Below are positions 16,816 through 25,016 of a stretch of DNA of 64,000 nucleotides, one piece after another. Source of the stretch: Pseudomonas thivervalensis (GTDB lineage: Bacteria; Pseudomonadota; Gammaproteobacteria; Pseudomonadales; Pseudomonadaceae); the NCBI RefSeq assembly GCF_001269655.1, contig NZ_LHVE01000014.1, positions 124,001 through 188,000 on the forward strand, given 5' to 3'. Under the pieces are notes generated by a model, which did no database searches, had not been told where the DNA came from, and was given only the letters and a program-made list of their open reading frames with translations. Position 1 is the stretch's first letter, and each line of letters begins with the position of its first letter. The translations under genes and the position numbers were made by a program.

Positions 16816-17688
16816 TCATGCAATATCGCGGTGAAACAGCTCCGTCAGATACTCCACCACTCGATCAACGCGGCTCACACCCTGGGTCGCCTGATTGCGC
16901 AACAACCAGATTTCCGAGCTGCGCGCAGGGCGATCGGCCAACACCTGGCACAGACCGGACTGATGTCCGACATAGACGGGTAACGCGGCAATCCCCAGAT
17001 TGGCTTCGACCGCCTTGAGCTGCGCATTCAGGTTTGAAACACGCATCCACAGCCTATGGTTTCCAGCCATTTCGCTCAACCATTGGGCGAGCGGCATGTA
17101 CGACATTTCTTCGGTCCAGCCGATCAGACTGTGGTGCTTGAGGTCGGCGGGTTCGACCGGCAGGCCGTTGGCATCGGCATACGCCTGGGAGCAGAAAAGC
17201 CCCTGCATCAATGTGCCGACCCGGCGCATGGTGAAGTTACCGTTTTCCGGTCTGCGCAAGCGGATAATGATGTCGCTGTGGCTTTGTGTGAGTTTCAACG
17301 ACACCGCCGAGTTAATGAAGTCGAAGCTGATCTCGGGGTGCTGATCGTGAAATACCGCGAGTTGCGGAATGATCAAGTGCGTGCCCATGAGCTCCGGACA
17401 ATCAATGCGCACCTGTCCCGCCATCCGATCACCCGGTTGCGACATCTGCCGCTCGATCAGTTTGAAACGCTCCTCCGTTTCCAGTGCCAATGGCAGTAAC
17501 GCCCTTCCCGCCTCAGTCAGGAAGTAGCCGTTGGTTTTCTTCGAAAACAATACCGTACCGAGCGACTCCTCAAGCGCTGCGATCTTGCGCGACACCGTCG
17601 AGGCCGAAACCTTGAGCGAGATTCCGGCCTCGGTCACGTTGTTCGATTTAGCCACGAAGATAAAAACTTTCAGATCATCCCAATCCAT
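16816..17688 (-). CDS. LysR-family transcriptional regulator
   Basis: A 290-residue LTTR with N-terminal winged HTH (MDWDDLKVFIFVAKSNNVTE, ISLKVSASTVSRKIAALEES) and a substrate-binding-like effector domain (about 90-285). It is convergent with, not divergent from, the LysE-family exporter, so the usual LTTR/target layout is missing; control of lysE-like remains possible. The effector is unknown. Confidence 0.88.
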   Translation of the reverse strand: MDWDDLKVFIFVAKSNNVTEAGISLKVSASTVSRKIAALEESLGTVLFSKKTNGYFLTEAGRALLPLALETEERFKLIERQMSQPGDRMAGQVRIDCPELMGTHLIIPQLAVFHDQHPEISFDFINSAVSLKLTQSHSDIIIRLRRPENGNFTMRRVGTLMQGLFCSQAYADANGLPVEPADLKHHSLIGWTEEMSYMPLAQWLSEMAGNHRLWMRVSNLNAQLKAVEANLGIAALPVYVGHQSGLCQVLADRPARSSEIWLLRNQATQGVSRVDRVVEYLTELFHRDIA

Positions 17689-17770
17689 GTTGATGACATA
17701 CCCAAAAAAGGAAAAATCGATCTCTCCTATTTCTGTTCGAAATAATTAGAGGCCACGTTGTTGAGCAAAA

Positions 17771-17862
17771 ACCAGCACTATGATATCGATTTCCCTGAGT
17801 AAGAAACTGCGGATCGGGGGCCGCTTCGCAGCCCAGCGGGAGCAAGCTCCCTCGCCACGGGT
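17771..17862. repeat. 92-bp direct repeat, right copy, with adjacent REP
   Basis: Same-orientation counterpart of 15888-15979. It is followed by a second-type REP (ATCGCGAGCAAGCTCGCTCC) at about 17894-17918. The rest of 17689-18001 has no gene. Confidence 0.85.
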
Positions 17863-18001
17863 GGCGGGCTTGATGGCTGGGTTGGTTTTGGGGATCGCGA
17901 GCAAGCTCGCTCCCACAGGGTTTGTGGTGGGTTGAAACTTTGGGTGCAGCCCGCCGCGTCCTTCGGTATTAATACACTTCCTCTCACGGACCCGAGCCCC
18001 G

Positions 18002-18991
18002 ATGAAATTCGACACCGCCTACTGCCTCAGCCTCGATGCCAAGCTTTCGATCTATGACGTTCGGGATCTGAATTTCGACGAGACCATGGCCTTCGATTCG
18101 GCCAAGGAGCGCTTTCAGTGCCCCAACGATGCCTGTCGGGCGGCGTTTGATGAAGAGAATCGGCTGACGACGTTCAATGCCAAGAACGTCAATTACATCC
18201 GCACGCCGCATTTCAAGAATCAGCCTACTACCCAGCATATCGAGGGCTGTCCTTATGTCAGTCCGAAAACACCGGGGTTGGGTGTAGAGAGTGGCGAGGC
18301 GGAAACGGATGACGACCGCGAGGAACATTTTCCGTCGGAGCTGTTGCTGACACGGCGTCAGTACCTGCGTAAGCCGTCCGACCCATCGAAGGACGTTGAC
18401 GCGACTCGGCCTACGCCTCCCTCCGTATCTTCCCACGGTGATAGCGTTCATTCCCCGCAGGATTCAACACCTGACAAAACCAGCGTCTTCGCCCACCCTG
18501 TGGAATGTTTCGTCTCGAACTTCGCGGACAAGGACCTGCTCAAGCGCAAGCCGCTGAAGATTGGCGAGCACACGGCGCCCTATGGATCGTTCTTCAAGAA
18601 GATCGAGTATTTGCAGGACAACAAGGGCTTGATTTACTGGGGCAAGATCAAGGAGATCAAGGATTACACCCTGAGTTTTCGCATCGACTTCGAAGCAAAG
18701 GTCTGGTTCAAGCAGCCGGACGAGGCGAAGAAGAAGCCTTACTCGGTCACCGTTTACCTGAGCAAGAAGCTGATCGATAACTACCGCAAGCGCAAGGCGT
18801 TCCTGGCAGAGATCAAGCATGCCATCGACAGTGACGCGCCGTTGTATTGCTTCTTTTATGGCGTCACGCCGGAGTTGAAACAGGTGCCGAGCAAGAAGAA
18901 CCCCGAAGAAACGTTCGGGGTGTTCAGTGCCAATATCGAGAACCTGGATCACTTCATCATCCGTGAGGCGCCGGGGTTGGCGGGTCAATAA
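18002..18991 (+). CDS. uncharacterised protein with CoiA-like zinc motif
   Basis: I do not recognise a named family. The 329 residues begin with a likely zinc-binding module resembling the N-terminus of CoiA-like nuclease proteins: Cys40 and Cys45 (FQCPNDAC), His70 (TPHFKN), His79 and Cys83 (HIEGC). A polar, probably disordered linker (about 90-165) follows, then a mixed alpha/beta C-terminal domain (about 170-325) with IYWGKIKEIKDYTLSFRIDF and YSVTVYLSKKLIDNYRKRKA. There is no signal peptide or membrane segment. It stands alone between a REP-rich gap and the convergent TauE gene. A nucleic-acid role is a guess from the zinc motif only. Confidence 0.7.
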   Translation: MKFDTAYCLSLDAKLSIYDVRDLNFDETMAFDSAKERFQCPNDACRAAFDEENRLTTFNAKNVNYIRTPHFKNQPTTQHIEGCPYVSPKTPGLGVESGEAETDDDREEHFPSELLLTRRQYLRKPSDPSKDVDATRPTPPSVSSHGDSVHSPQDSTPDKTSVFAHPVECFVSNFADKDLLKRKPLKIGEHTAPYGSFFKKIEYLQDNKGLIYWGKIKEIKDYTLSFRIDFEAKVWFKQPDEAKKKPYSVTVYLSKKLIDNYRKRKAFLAEIKHAIDSDAPLYCFFYGVTPELKQVPSKKNPEETFGVFSANIENLDHFIIREAPGLAGQ

Positions 18992-18997
18992 CGACCC

Positions 18998-19813
18998 CTA
19001 CCTCAGGCACATCCCGATCAGCACCAACATCAACAATCCCACATACACCCGCGCATGGACCTTATCCGGTATCCGTCCGATCCATGGTGTTGCCAGACGA
19101 ATACCCAGTAGCGCGCCAAGTGTGAGCACAGCGAAGGCCATCAAGTCGATGTAACCCACAAACCACGGCCCCAAATCAAACTCGGTAAACCCGGCCATGG
19201 CCATGTAAGTCAGCGTCCCGGCCACCGCAACCGGCAAACTCAACGGGTTAGCCATGGACGTCGCGCGCGACATGTTCAGCCCGCAACGGCGCAACAGCGG
19301 CACCGTCATGACGCTGCCGCCCACGCCCAGGAAAGTAGCGATGGCACCGATGCTGATCCCGCCAGCCGAGACCTCTGCCCTGCCCAATCGCCGTGGGATC
19401 ACAGCGTCAGACTGTGTCAGAAAACCGCGTCTGAACAAGCAGTCCAGAATGGTCACGCCCAAATAAACGATGAACCCATAGCGAATGACTTCGCTGCTCG
19501 CCCACATGGCGCCAACAGCTCCGACGACCGCACCCAGGCCGATGAAGCCGCCCAACGGCCATACATAATGGCGAATGAGGTTGCGGGCGCGGTGATGCTT
19601 CACCGTGGCGATCAGTGCGTTGACGATCATCACGCAGGTCGAGGTGGCCACGGCAATGTGCATCGCCGATTGGCCGACAGGGTCGTCGGCACCGTGGCTG
19701 GCGGTGAGCATGCGGTACAGCAAGGGCACCACGACGAAGCCGCCGCCGAAGCCGAACAGCACGGCGGTGATGCCACTCAGGCAGCCGAAACAGGCAAGCA
19801 ATACATAGAACAT
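18998..19813 (-). CDS. TauE/SafE-family sulfite/anion exporter
   Basis: A 271-residue membrane protein with about eight hydrophobic segments and duplicated TauE/SafE motifs: GITAVLFGFGGGFVVVPLLY in the first half and GAIATFLGVGGSVMTVPLL in the second. The family exports sulfite, sulfoacetate or related organic anions; the substrate here is unknown. The start MFYVLLACFG is chosen because the 58-codon in-frame extension upstream runs through the intergenic inverted repeat. It is divergent from an AraC-type regulator. Confidence 0.88.
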   Translation of the reverse strand: MFYVLLACFGCLSGITAVLFGFGGGFVVVPLLYRMLTASHGADDPVGQSAMHIAVATSTCVMIVNALIATVKHHRARNLIRHYVWPLGGFIGLGAVVGAVGAMWASSEVIRYGFIVYLGVTILDCLFRRGFLTQSDAVIPRRLGRAEVSAGGISIGAIATFLGVGGSVMTVPLLRRCGLNMSRATSMANPLSLPVAVAGTLTYMAMAGFTEFDLGPWFVGYIDLMAFAVLTLGALLGIRLATPWIGRIPDKVHARVYVGLLMLVLIGMCLR

Positions 19814-19861
19814 CGAGGCGCATCCGTGGAATGGGAGGCGCCTACCATAGGGAGGCGAAGC

Positions 19862-19887
19862 TTGGCCTGCAGTAGCAAACAGGCCAA
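19862..19887. promoter_or_regulatory. perfect inverted repeat between tauE-like and araC-like genes
   Basis: TTGGCCTG and CAGGCCAA form perfect 8-bp arms 10 bp apart in the divergent promoter region, a likely operator. Its position 2 bp before an ATG at 19890 argues for the later start of the regulator at 19926. Confidence 0.6.
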
Positions 19888-19925
19888 TAATGTTCGCATT
19901 TACGCCAATCGTGAGCGGCCCATCG

Positions 19926-20702
19926 ATGCGCAACAGTTCGATCGATTTATTGGATGCGACACCCAGGGCCGTCGTTGCCATCGGCACCGATTACGCTCAC
20001 GGGCAAGTACTGCCGCTGCATCGCCATCGCCGCGCGCAGTTGCTCTACGGTGCCACCGGGGTCATGCAGGTCAGCACGGCGGACGGCAATTGGGTGGTGC
20101 CGCCGCAACGGGCGGTGTGGATTCCGCCGGGGGTCGACCATGAGGTGCTAATGCTGGGCGTGAGTACGCGCAGCCTGTACATCGAACCGGACGCGGTAAT
20201 GGCCATGGGGACGCAGTGCCAGGTCATCAGTGTGTCGCCCCTGATGCGCCAGTTGCTGATGGAGGCCGTCGAGCTTGCGCCGGACTACGACGAGGCGGGT
20301 CGGGACGGGGCGTTGATTCATCTGCTACTACACGAGTTGCTGCGCAGCACCCACCTGCCCCTGCACCTTCCGCTGCCCAAGGATCCTCGCCTGCTCAGCC
20401 TGTGCCAGGCGTTCCTGGAACACCCCGACGCCCATGCCTCGCCCGTGGAATGGGCGGCGCAATTGCACATCAGCCTGCGCTCGTTCAATCGCCTGTTCAG
20501 CCGGCAGACCGCGCTGAGTTTCAGCCAGTGGCGGCAGCAGGCGTGTGTGATGTCGGCGTTGGCCCGCCTGGCTGAAGGGGATTCGGTAACACGCATAGCC
20601 TTGGACCTGGGCTACGACAGTCCCGCTGCGTTCTCCACCATGTTCCGTCGCGTATTGGGTCACGCGCCGAGCGCCTGGTTGGCGAAGACCGCCGGTCATT
20701 GA
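19926..20702 (+). CDS. AraC-family regulator with cupin sensor domain
   Basis: 258 residues from MRNSSIDLLDATPRAVVAIG (an alternative ATG at 19890 adds 12). The N-terminal cupin (about 10-110) shows PLHRHRRAQLLYGATGVMQV and WVVPPQRAVWIPPGVDHEV. The C-terminal double HTH (about 150-250) has HISLRSFNRLFSRQTALSFS and VTRIALDLGYDSPAAFSTMF. This architecture matches small AraC regulators that control a divergently transcribed transporter, so the neighbouring TauE-like exporter is the likely target. Confidence 0.87.
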   Translation: MRNSSIDLLDATPRAVVAIGTDYAHGQVLPLHRHRRAQLLYGATGVMQVSTADGNWVVPPQRAVWIPPGVDHEVLMLGVSTRSLYIEPDAVMAMGTQCQVISVSPLMRQLLMEAVELAPDYDEAGRDGALIHLLLHELLRSTHLPLHLPLPKDPRLLSLCQAFLEHPDAHASPVEWAAQLHISLRSFNRLFSRQTALSFSQWRQQACVMSALARLAEGDSVTRIALDLGYDSPAAFSTMFRRVLGHAPSAWLAKTAGH

Positions 20703-20736
20703 TCAAAAAAATGAGATTGATCGGGATTCAAAACAA

Positions 20737-20752
20737 CTGTACAAAAACACAG
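20737..20752 (+). promoter_or_regulatory. LexA (SOS) box candidate
   Basis: CTGTACAAAAACACAG fits the gammaproteobacterial LexA form CTG-N10-CAG with an A/T-rich alternating core. It ends 33 bp before the ATG of the small HTH gene at 20786, a proper operator position. Confidence 0.7.
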
Positions 20753-20785
20753 TATTTTTTAATCCCACAGCTTTGGAGCACCCCC

Positions 20786-21103
20786 ATGGCCTCTCTCGCA
20801 ATCAAAACCACCCTGGAACGCATCGCTGTCTATCAGTTCACCCCCGCCCACTGTGCACAGGCGCGAGCCATGTTGGGCTGGAGTGTCGAGGAGCTGTCCC
20901 GGCAATCCGGCGTCTCGGTCCAGGCCATCCGCCGCTTCGAGGTCGGTGGCGAGTTGCTCGATGTGACTCGCCTGGCCCTGGCGTTTCGCCTGGAGGCCGA
21001 GGGCCTGGTGTTCTTCCCCGGCTTCGCTCCGGGGCGCGGCATGAACATCAAGGGCGCGACCCCGGACCCGATGGGGCGTTCCGATTACGCGATGATCGAA
21101 TGA
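20786..21103 (+). CDS. small XRE-like HTH protein, probably SOS-controlled
   Basis: A 105-residue protein with a single Cro/C1-type HTH in the first two thirds: CAQARAMLGWSVEELSRQSG, VSVQAIRRFEVGG. The C-terminal tail has PGFAPGRGMNIKGATPDPMG. The start at MASLAIKTTLERI follows GGAG by 7 nt; a longer frame through the LexA box is rejected. The LexA-type operator suggests induction by DNA damage. There is no phage gene nearby. Target genes are unknown. Confidence 0.8.
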   Translation: MASLAIKTTLERIAVYQFTPAHCAQARAMLGWSVEELSRQSGVSVQAIRRFEVGGELLDVTRLALAFRLEAEGLVFFPGFAPGRGMNIKGATPDPMGRSDYAMIE

Positions 21104-21120
21104 TTCCCGCAGCGCAGGTT

Positions 21121-22179
21121 CTAGGCGATACCGGCCTGGTCCTGATAGGTCGAGGGGTCCACATCCAGCCACCAGGCGCGGCCACGTTGCGGCTGCGTCA
21201 GGGTGAAGGCTTCGCCCATTTGCGGTGTGGTGATGCAAACGTTGCGTTCCCAGGCCAAGGCCAGGATGCGGTCGAAGGGTTCATACCAGGCATGCATCGC
21301 CAGGTCGAACGTGCCGTTGTGGATTGGCAGTAGCCAACGGCCCTTGAGGTCGATATGGGCCTGCAAGGTCTGCTCCGGCTGCATGTGGACATGGGGCCAG
21401 TCGACGTTATAGGCGCCGGTTTCCATCAGCGTCAGGTCGAAGGGGCCGTATTGTTCGCCGATGCGTTTGAAACCCTCGAAGTAACCGGTGTCGCCGCTGA
21501 AGAAAATTCGCGTGCCGCCGTCGATCATCACCCACGACGCCCACAAAGTGCTGTTGCTGTCGAACAGGCCGCGTCCGGAAAAATGCTGGGAGGGCGTGGC
21601 GATGAACTCGATGCCGTCCACCTCGGTGCCTTGCCACCAGTCCAGCTGACGTACCTTGCTGGCGTCGACGCCCCATTTGATCAGGGTGTCGCCCACGCCG
21701 AGGGGCGTCAGGAAGTGGCGAGTCTTGGCCGCCAGCTTGAGAATGGCCTGATGATCGAGGTGGTCGTAATGATCGTGGGAAAGGATCACCGCTTCGATGG
21801 GCGGTAATTCTTTCAGGCTGATGGGCGGCTGATGGAAACGCTTCGGGCCGGCCCATTGCACGGGTGAGGCGCGTTCGGAGAACACCGGGTCGGTCAGCCA
21901 GAATTTATCCCGCAGCTTGAGCAACACGGTGGAGTGGCCGAGACGGAAAACGCTGTGGTTCGGCGCGGCCAGCAGCGCGGCGCGCGTTAACGGTTGAACG
22001 TCGATGGCGCCTGCTGGGCGAGTGGAACGTGGCTTGTGAAAGATCATGTTCCAGATGATTCGCAGGGTGGTACCAAAGCCTTCCCGCGGCGTGTAGGCAT
22101 GGTTGCGATATTTGCCCTGTTCTTGCCGGGATGAGTCATGGCCAGACGGGCTGTCGGTCGAAAGAGAGGGAATGGTCAT
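21121..22179 (-). CDS. MBL-fold hydrolase, UlaG/NAPE-PLD type
   Basis: A 352-residue metallo-beta-lactamase-fold protein. The binuclear metal site is seen as HDHYDHLDH, with further ligands in SGDTGYF and the C-terminal LLPIHNGTFDLAMHAWYEP. The N-terminal half has LGHSTVLLKLRDKFWLTDPV and FSERASPVQWAGPKRFHQPP, typical of relatives of N-acyl-phosphatidylethanolamine phospholipase D. It is probably a cytoplasmic or membrane-associated phosphodiesterase; the substrate is unknown. It is divergent from a TetR regulator, with a strong palindrome between them. Confidence 0.88.
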   Translation of the reverse strand: MTIPSLSTDSPSGHDSSRQEQGKYRNHAYTPREGFGTTLRIIWNMIFHKPRSTRPAGAIDVQPLTRAALLAAPNHSVFRLGHSTVLLKLRDKFWLTDPVFSERASPVQWAGPKRFHQPPISLKELPPIEAVILSHDHYDHLDHQAILKLAAKTRHFLTPLGVGDTLIKWGVDASKVRQLDWWQGTEVDGIEFIATPSQHFSGRGLFDSNSTLWASWVMIDGGTRIFFSGDTGYFEGFKRIGEQYGPFDLTLMETGAYNVDWPHVHMQPEQTLQAHIDLKGRWLLPIHNGTFDLAMHAWYEPFDRILALAWERNVCITTPQMGEAFTLTQPQRGRAWWLDVDPSTYQDQAGIA

Positions 22180-22270
22180 GGTGCGATAACTCCAAGGACG
22201 TCGTCGCCATTGCGCTTCGTCGTTGTGGGACGCTGGATGGCCGTTGCTTGCACGCTCAGCCGTTTGACAC

Positions 22271-22298
22271 AGAAACTACACCACTCGGTGTAGTTTCT
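22271..22298. promoter_or_regulatory. TetR-type operator palindrome
   Basis: AGAAACTACACC and GGTGTAGTTTCT are perfect 12-bp arms around ACTC. A TTGACA (22264-22269) overlaps its left edge. It lies between the divergent MBL hydrolase and TetR genes and is the likely binding site of that TetR protein. Confidence 0.8.
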
Positions 22299-22369
22299 AG
22301 ATTGCATGAATCCCCAAGGCAAGTAAACTGCCGAGTGTAAGTTCTCTTATCTCAACCGACGAATTGCCC

Positions 22370-22978
22370 ATGACCGTACCGCAGCGCCTTACCGAGCGAA
22401 AACGCGAAGCCATCCTCCAGGCCGCGATTGCTGAATTCCGCAGCAGCGGTTTCGAGATCACCAGCATGGACAGGATCGCGGCGACCGCCGGCGTATCGAA
22501 GCGCACGGTGTATAACCATTTTCCCAGCAAGGAAGAACTGTTTGCCGAGATTCTGAATCGGTTATGGAACAGCATTACCGCAGAACAGGACATGCCCTAC
22601 AGCCCACAAACGCCGCTACGGGAGCAGCTTCAAAGGTTGCTGCAAGCCAAATTGCATATGCTGGCGGACGAGAATTTCCTCGACCTGGCGCGCATCGCCA
22701 TCGCCGCAACGATTCACTCCCCGGAGCGAGCCCAGGACATGGTGTCGCGCATGGGCCAGCGTGAGGAAGGCCTGACGGCCTGGATTCGCCAAGCCCAGGC
22801 CGATGGTCGGTTGAAACCCGTGGAGCCGGCCTTCGCCGCTCAACAAATGCATGGGCTGCTCAAGACGTTTGCTTTCTGGCCACAGGTGTCGATGGGGCAA
22901 CCGAGCCTGACCCGGGAGGAGCAGGCCCACGTGATCGAATCGGCCCTCGACATGTTCCTGAGTCGTTACCAGGCTTAA
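22370..22978 (+). CDS. TetR/AcrR-family regulator
   Basis: 202 residues with an N-terminal TetR HTH (RKREAILQAAIAEFRSSGFE, ITSMDRIAATAGVSKRTVYN, HFPSKEELFAEIL) and a C-terminal ligand domain of the AcrR C type. The ATG at 22370 is used; an in-frame TTG two codons upstream is less likely. It probably represses itself and the divergent MBL-fold hydrolase through the 28-bp palindrome. Confidence 0.9.
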   Translation: MTVPQRLTERKREAILQAAIAEFRSSGFEITSMDRIAATAGVSKRTVYNHFPSKEELFAEILNRLWNSITAEQDMPYSPQTPLREQLQRLLQAKLHMLADENFLDLARIAIAATIHSPERAQDMVSRMGQREEGLTAWIRQAQADGRLKPVEPAFAAQQMHGLLKTFAFWPQVSMGQPSLTREEQAHVIESALDMFLSRYQA

Positions 22979-22981
22979 GTC

Positions 22982-23866
22982 TCAACCCCAGCGCAGATTG
23001 CGCCCTAGCTCATCGAACAAGGTCACCACCGAACGCAAGGCCCGGCAGTCTGGGCGGGTCAATAGCCATAGCGCCGTGTCGTATCCCACCAGCGGTTCGC
23101 CAAGGGGCATCAGACCTTTATTTTCATCGATCAAAAAGTCCGGTAGCGCCGCAACACCTAAACCGGCCCGCACCAGTTCGGTGACCGAGAGCATGCTGTT
23201 GCAGCGATAGGCGGGCACTACACCGGGTAGATGCTGGCGGCGCCAGGCCACGGTGGGGTGATCCGGGAGAAAATCATCCGGCGCGATCCAGGTCATGGAA
23301 GCCAGGTCATCGGCATTGGCCGAGCGCAGGTACGTGGCACCGGCACATACCCGGTAAACCACGTTGCCAAGGTTGCGACCGACCAGGTGTTCCGGCGGTG
23401 TACGGGTCAGTCGCAAGGCTATGTCAGCATCGCGGCGGCTCAGGTTGGCGAAGTCGTTCGAAGTGCTCAACTCAAGGCTCAATGCCGGATAAGCTGGCAT
23501 GAAACGCGCCAGCGCCGGCAGCAGCAACGCTTGCAGGACTGAATCACTGCACGTCAGGCGCACCGTCCCGCTGACGATCTCGCCGCCCTGCTCCACCCCC
23601 ACCCGCGCCGCCTCCAACGCCTGCTCGGCACGCTCGGCTTGTTCGGCCAACGCCTGGGCCAGGCTCGTGGGTAAGTACCCGGAACGGCTTTTCTCGAACA
23701 AGGGCTGGCCCAGGGCCGCTTCCAGCCGACGTACCGAACGAAACACCGTCGACACGTCCACCTGCAGCAGCCGAGCGGCCCGGGCCAGCGAGCCGCCACG
23801 GACCAGCGCCAGGATCAGGGACAGATCGGGATAGTCCAGCCGATAGTGCGTCGCTGCATTGATCAC
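22982..23866 (-). CDS. LysR-family transcriptional regulator
   Basis: An LTTR with HTH LILALVRGGSLARAARLLQV, DVSTVFRSVRRLEAALG and an effector domain. The open frame extends to a TTG at 23929, but that part overlaps operator-like repeats, so the GTG at 23866 is preferred, giving 294 residues, normal for the family. No good ribosome-binding site precedes it, so the start is uncertain. It is divergent from, and probably regulates, the GATase/monooxygenase pair at 23944. The stop lies 3 bp from that of the convergent TetR gene. Confidence 0.85.
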   Translation of the reverse strand: MINAATHYRLDYPDLSLILALVRGGSLARAARLLQVDVSTVFRSVRRLEAALGQPLFEKSRSGYLPTSLAQALAEQAERAEQALEAARVGVEQGGEIVSGTVRLTCSDSVLQALLLPALARFMPAYPALSLELSTSNDFANLSRRDADIALRLTRTPPEHLVGRNLGNVVYRVCAGATYLRSANADDLASMTWIAPDDFLPDHPTVAWRRQHLPGVVPAYRCNSMLSVTELVRAGLGVAALPDFLIDENKGLMPLGEPLVGYDTALWLLTRPDCRALRSVVTLFDELGRNLRWG

Positions 23867-23908
23867 TTGGGTAAACGCCAATATTGATTGCGTGAACGCC
23901 AATCTATA
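23867..23908 (+). promoter_or_regulatory. LTTR-type operator with 21-bp-spaced direct repeats
   Basis: GTAAACGCCAAT (23871-23882) and GTGAACGCCAAT (23892-23903) are same-orientation repeats two helical turns apart, each part of a TTG...CCAA dyad. TATAGT follows as a possible -10 of the 23944 gene. Confidence 0.6.
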
Positions 23909-23943
23909 GTGGCAACCAGGAATCAACAAGCGGCGAGCCTCTC

Positions 23944-24654
23944 ATGGAAAAACAGCGTGCTTTGAACATCGCCCTGGTCGGCGACCACGACCCTCAGATC
24001 ATCGCTCACCGGGCGATCCCCCTTGCGCTTGAGCTGGCTGGCACACAAACCGGCCATGCCATTCGCTTCCAATGGCTGGCAACACCGCGCATTACTGACA
24101 ATGCCGTGCTGGAGGATTTCGACGGTGTCTGGTGCGTGCCCGGCAGCCCCTACCAAAACGAAGCCGGCGCCTTGCATGCCATTCGTTTTGCCCGCGAACA
24201 ACGTCGCCCTTTCCTGGGCACCTGCGGTGGTTTTCAGCATGCCGTGCTGGAATATGCTCGCAACGTGATGGGGTGGACCAATGCCGTCCACGGTGAAACC
24301 TTCCCAGAGGCTGAACGAGCCCTGCTGACGCCGCTGAGCTGTGCCTTGGTGGAAACCATCGACAGCCTTCAGCTTGAGGCGGGCTCGCGGATTGCCAAGG
24401 CCTATGGCCGACAGACCGCGTTCGAGGGCTACCATTGCCGCTTCGGGGTCAATCCGGACTTTGAAAAAGATCTGCTGAGCCAGCACCTGCATGCCGTCGC
24501 CCGGGATTCGGTCGGCGATCTGCGAGCGGTGGAGCTGCAGGATCATCCGTTCTTTGTCGCCACGCTGTTCCAGCCCGAACGTGCCGCACTGGAAGGCCGC
24601 GTGCCACCGCTGGTCAGCGCGTTTGTCCAAGCCTGCGCGAGGCAAATGTCATGA
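23944..24654 (+). CDS. standalone CTP-synthase-C-terminal-like GATase1 protein
   Basis: A 236-residue class I glutamine amidotransferase-like protein of the CTP synthase C-terminal region-related group. The nucleophile Cys94 sits in LGTCGGFQHAVLEYARNVMG. The position that is the catalytic His in HPE of true GATases reads FQPE here (Gln), so normal glutaminase action is doubtful. The N-terminal IALVGDHDPQIIAHRAIPLA replaces the synthase domain. Its stop overlaps the start of the ABM-family gene. Role unknown; the divergent LysR protein likely controls it. Confidence 0.82.
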   Translation: MEKQRALNIALVGDHDPQIIAHRAIPLALELAGTQTGHAIRFQWLATPRITDNAVLEDFDGVWCVPGSPYQNEAGALHAIRFAREQRRPFLGTCGGFQHAVLEYARNVMGWTNAVHGETFPEAERALLTPLSCALVETIDSLQLEAGSRIAKAYGRQTAFEGYHCRFGVNPDFEKDLLSQHLHAVARDSVGDLRAVELQDHPFFVATLFQPERAALEGRVPPLVSAFVQACARQMS

Positions 24655-24965
24655 GCGCCCATTATTACGCGGTGATTTTCACTTCCTTGCGTACCGAGGG
24701 GGACCAAGGCTACGCCGAAGCGGCCGAGCGTATGCTGGCCCTTGCCCGGCAGCAGCCCGGATTTTTAGGCGTCGAATCGGCCCGTGGCGACGATGGTTTG
24801 GGAATCACCGTGTCCTATTGGAGCGATGAAGCAGCGATCCTGGCGTGGAAGCAGCATCCCGAACACAGCGCGATTCGTGAGCGAGGCCGCTCCACCTGGT
24901 ATACCCAATGCCATACAAGAGTGTGCAAGGTCGAACGGGACTATGCCTTCCAACGCCCAATCTAA
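24651..24965 (+). CDS. antibiotic biosynthesis monooxygenase-like (ABM) protein
   Basis: A 104-residue ferredoxin-like ABM-domain protein: YYAVIFTSLRTEGDQGYAEA, MLALARQQPGFLGVESARG, ITVSYWSDEAAILAWKQHPE, HSAIRERGRSTWYTQCHTRV. The W-W/H pattern is the usual dimeric heme-free monooxygenase or YgiN-like core. It begins inside the stop of the GATase gene (ATGA), so the two are co-translated and may act on the same compound. Substrate unknown. Confidence 0.85.
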   Translation: MSAHYYAVIFTSLRTEGDQGYAEAAERMLALARQQPGFLGVESARGDDGLGITVSYWSDEAAILAWKQHPEHSAIRERGRSTWYTQCHTRVCKVERDYAFQRPI

Positions 24966-25016
24966 TGTCACAGCGTTTACCGTTGATCAATCTGTGGCGT
25001 GATAGCTGGAAAGCTT

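Noticed and set aside
23867..23929. An N-terminal extension of the LysR protein to a TTG at 23929
   Set aside because: It would cover the operator-like repeats and the promoter of the divergent gene, and exceeds normal LTTR length.
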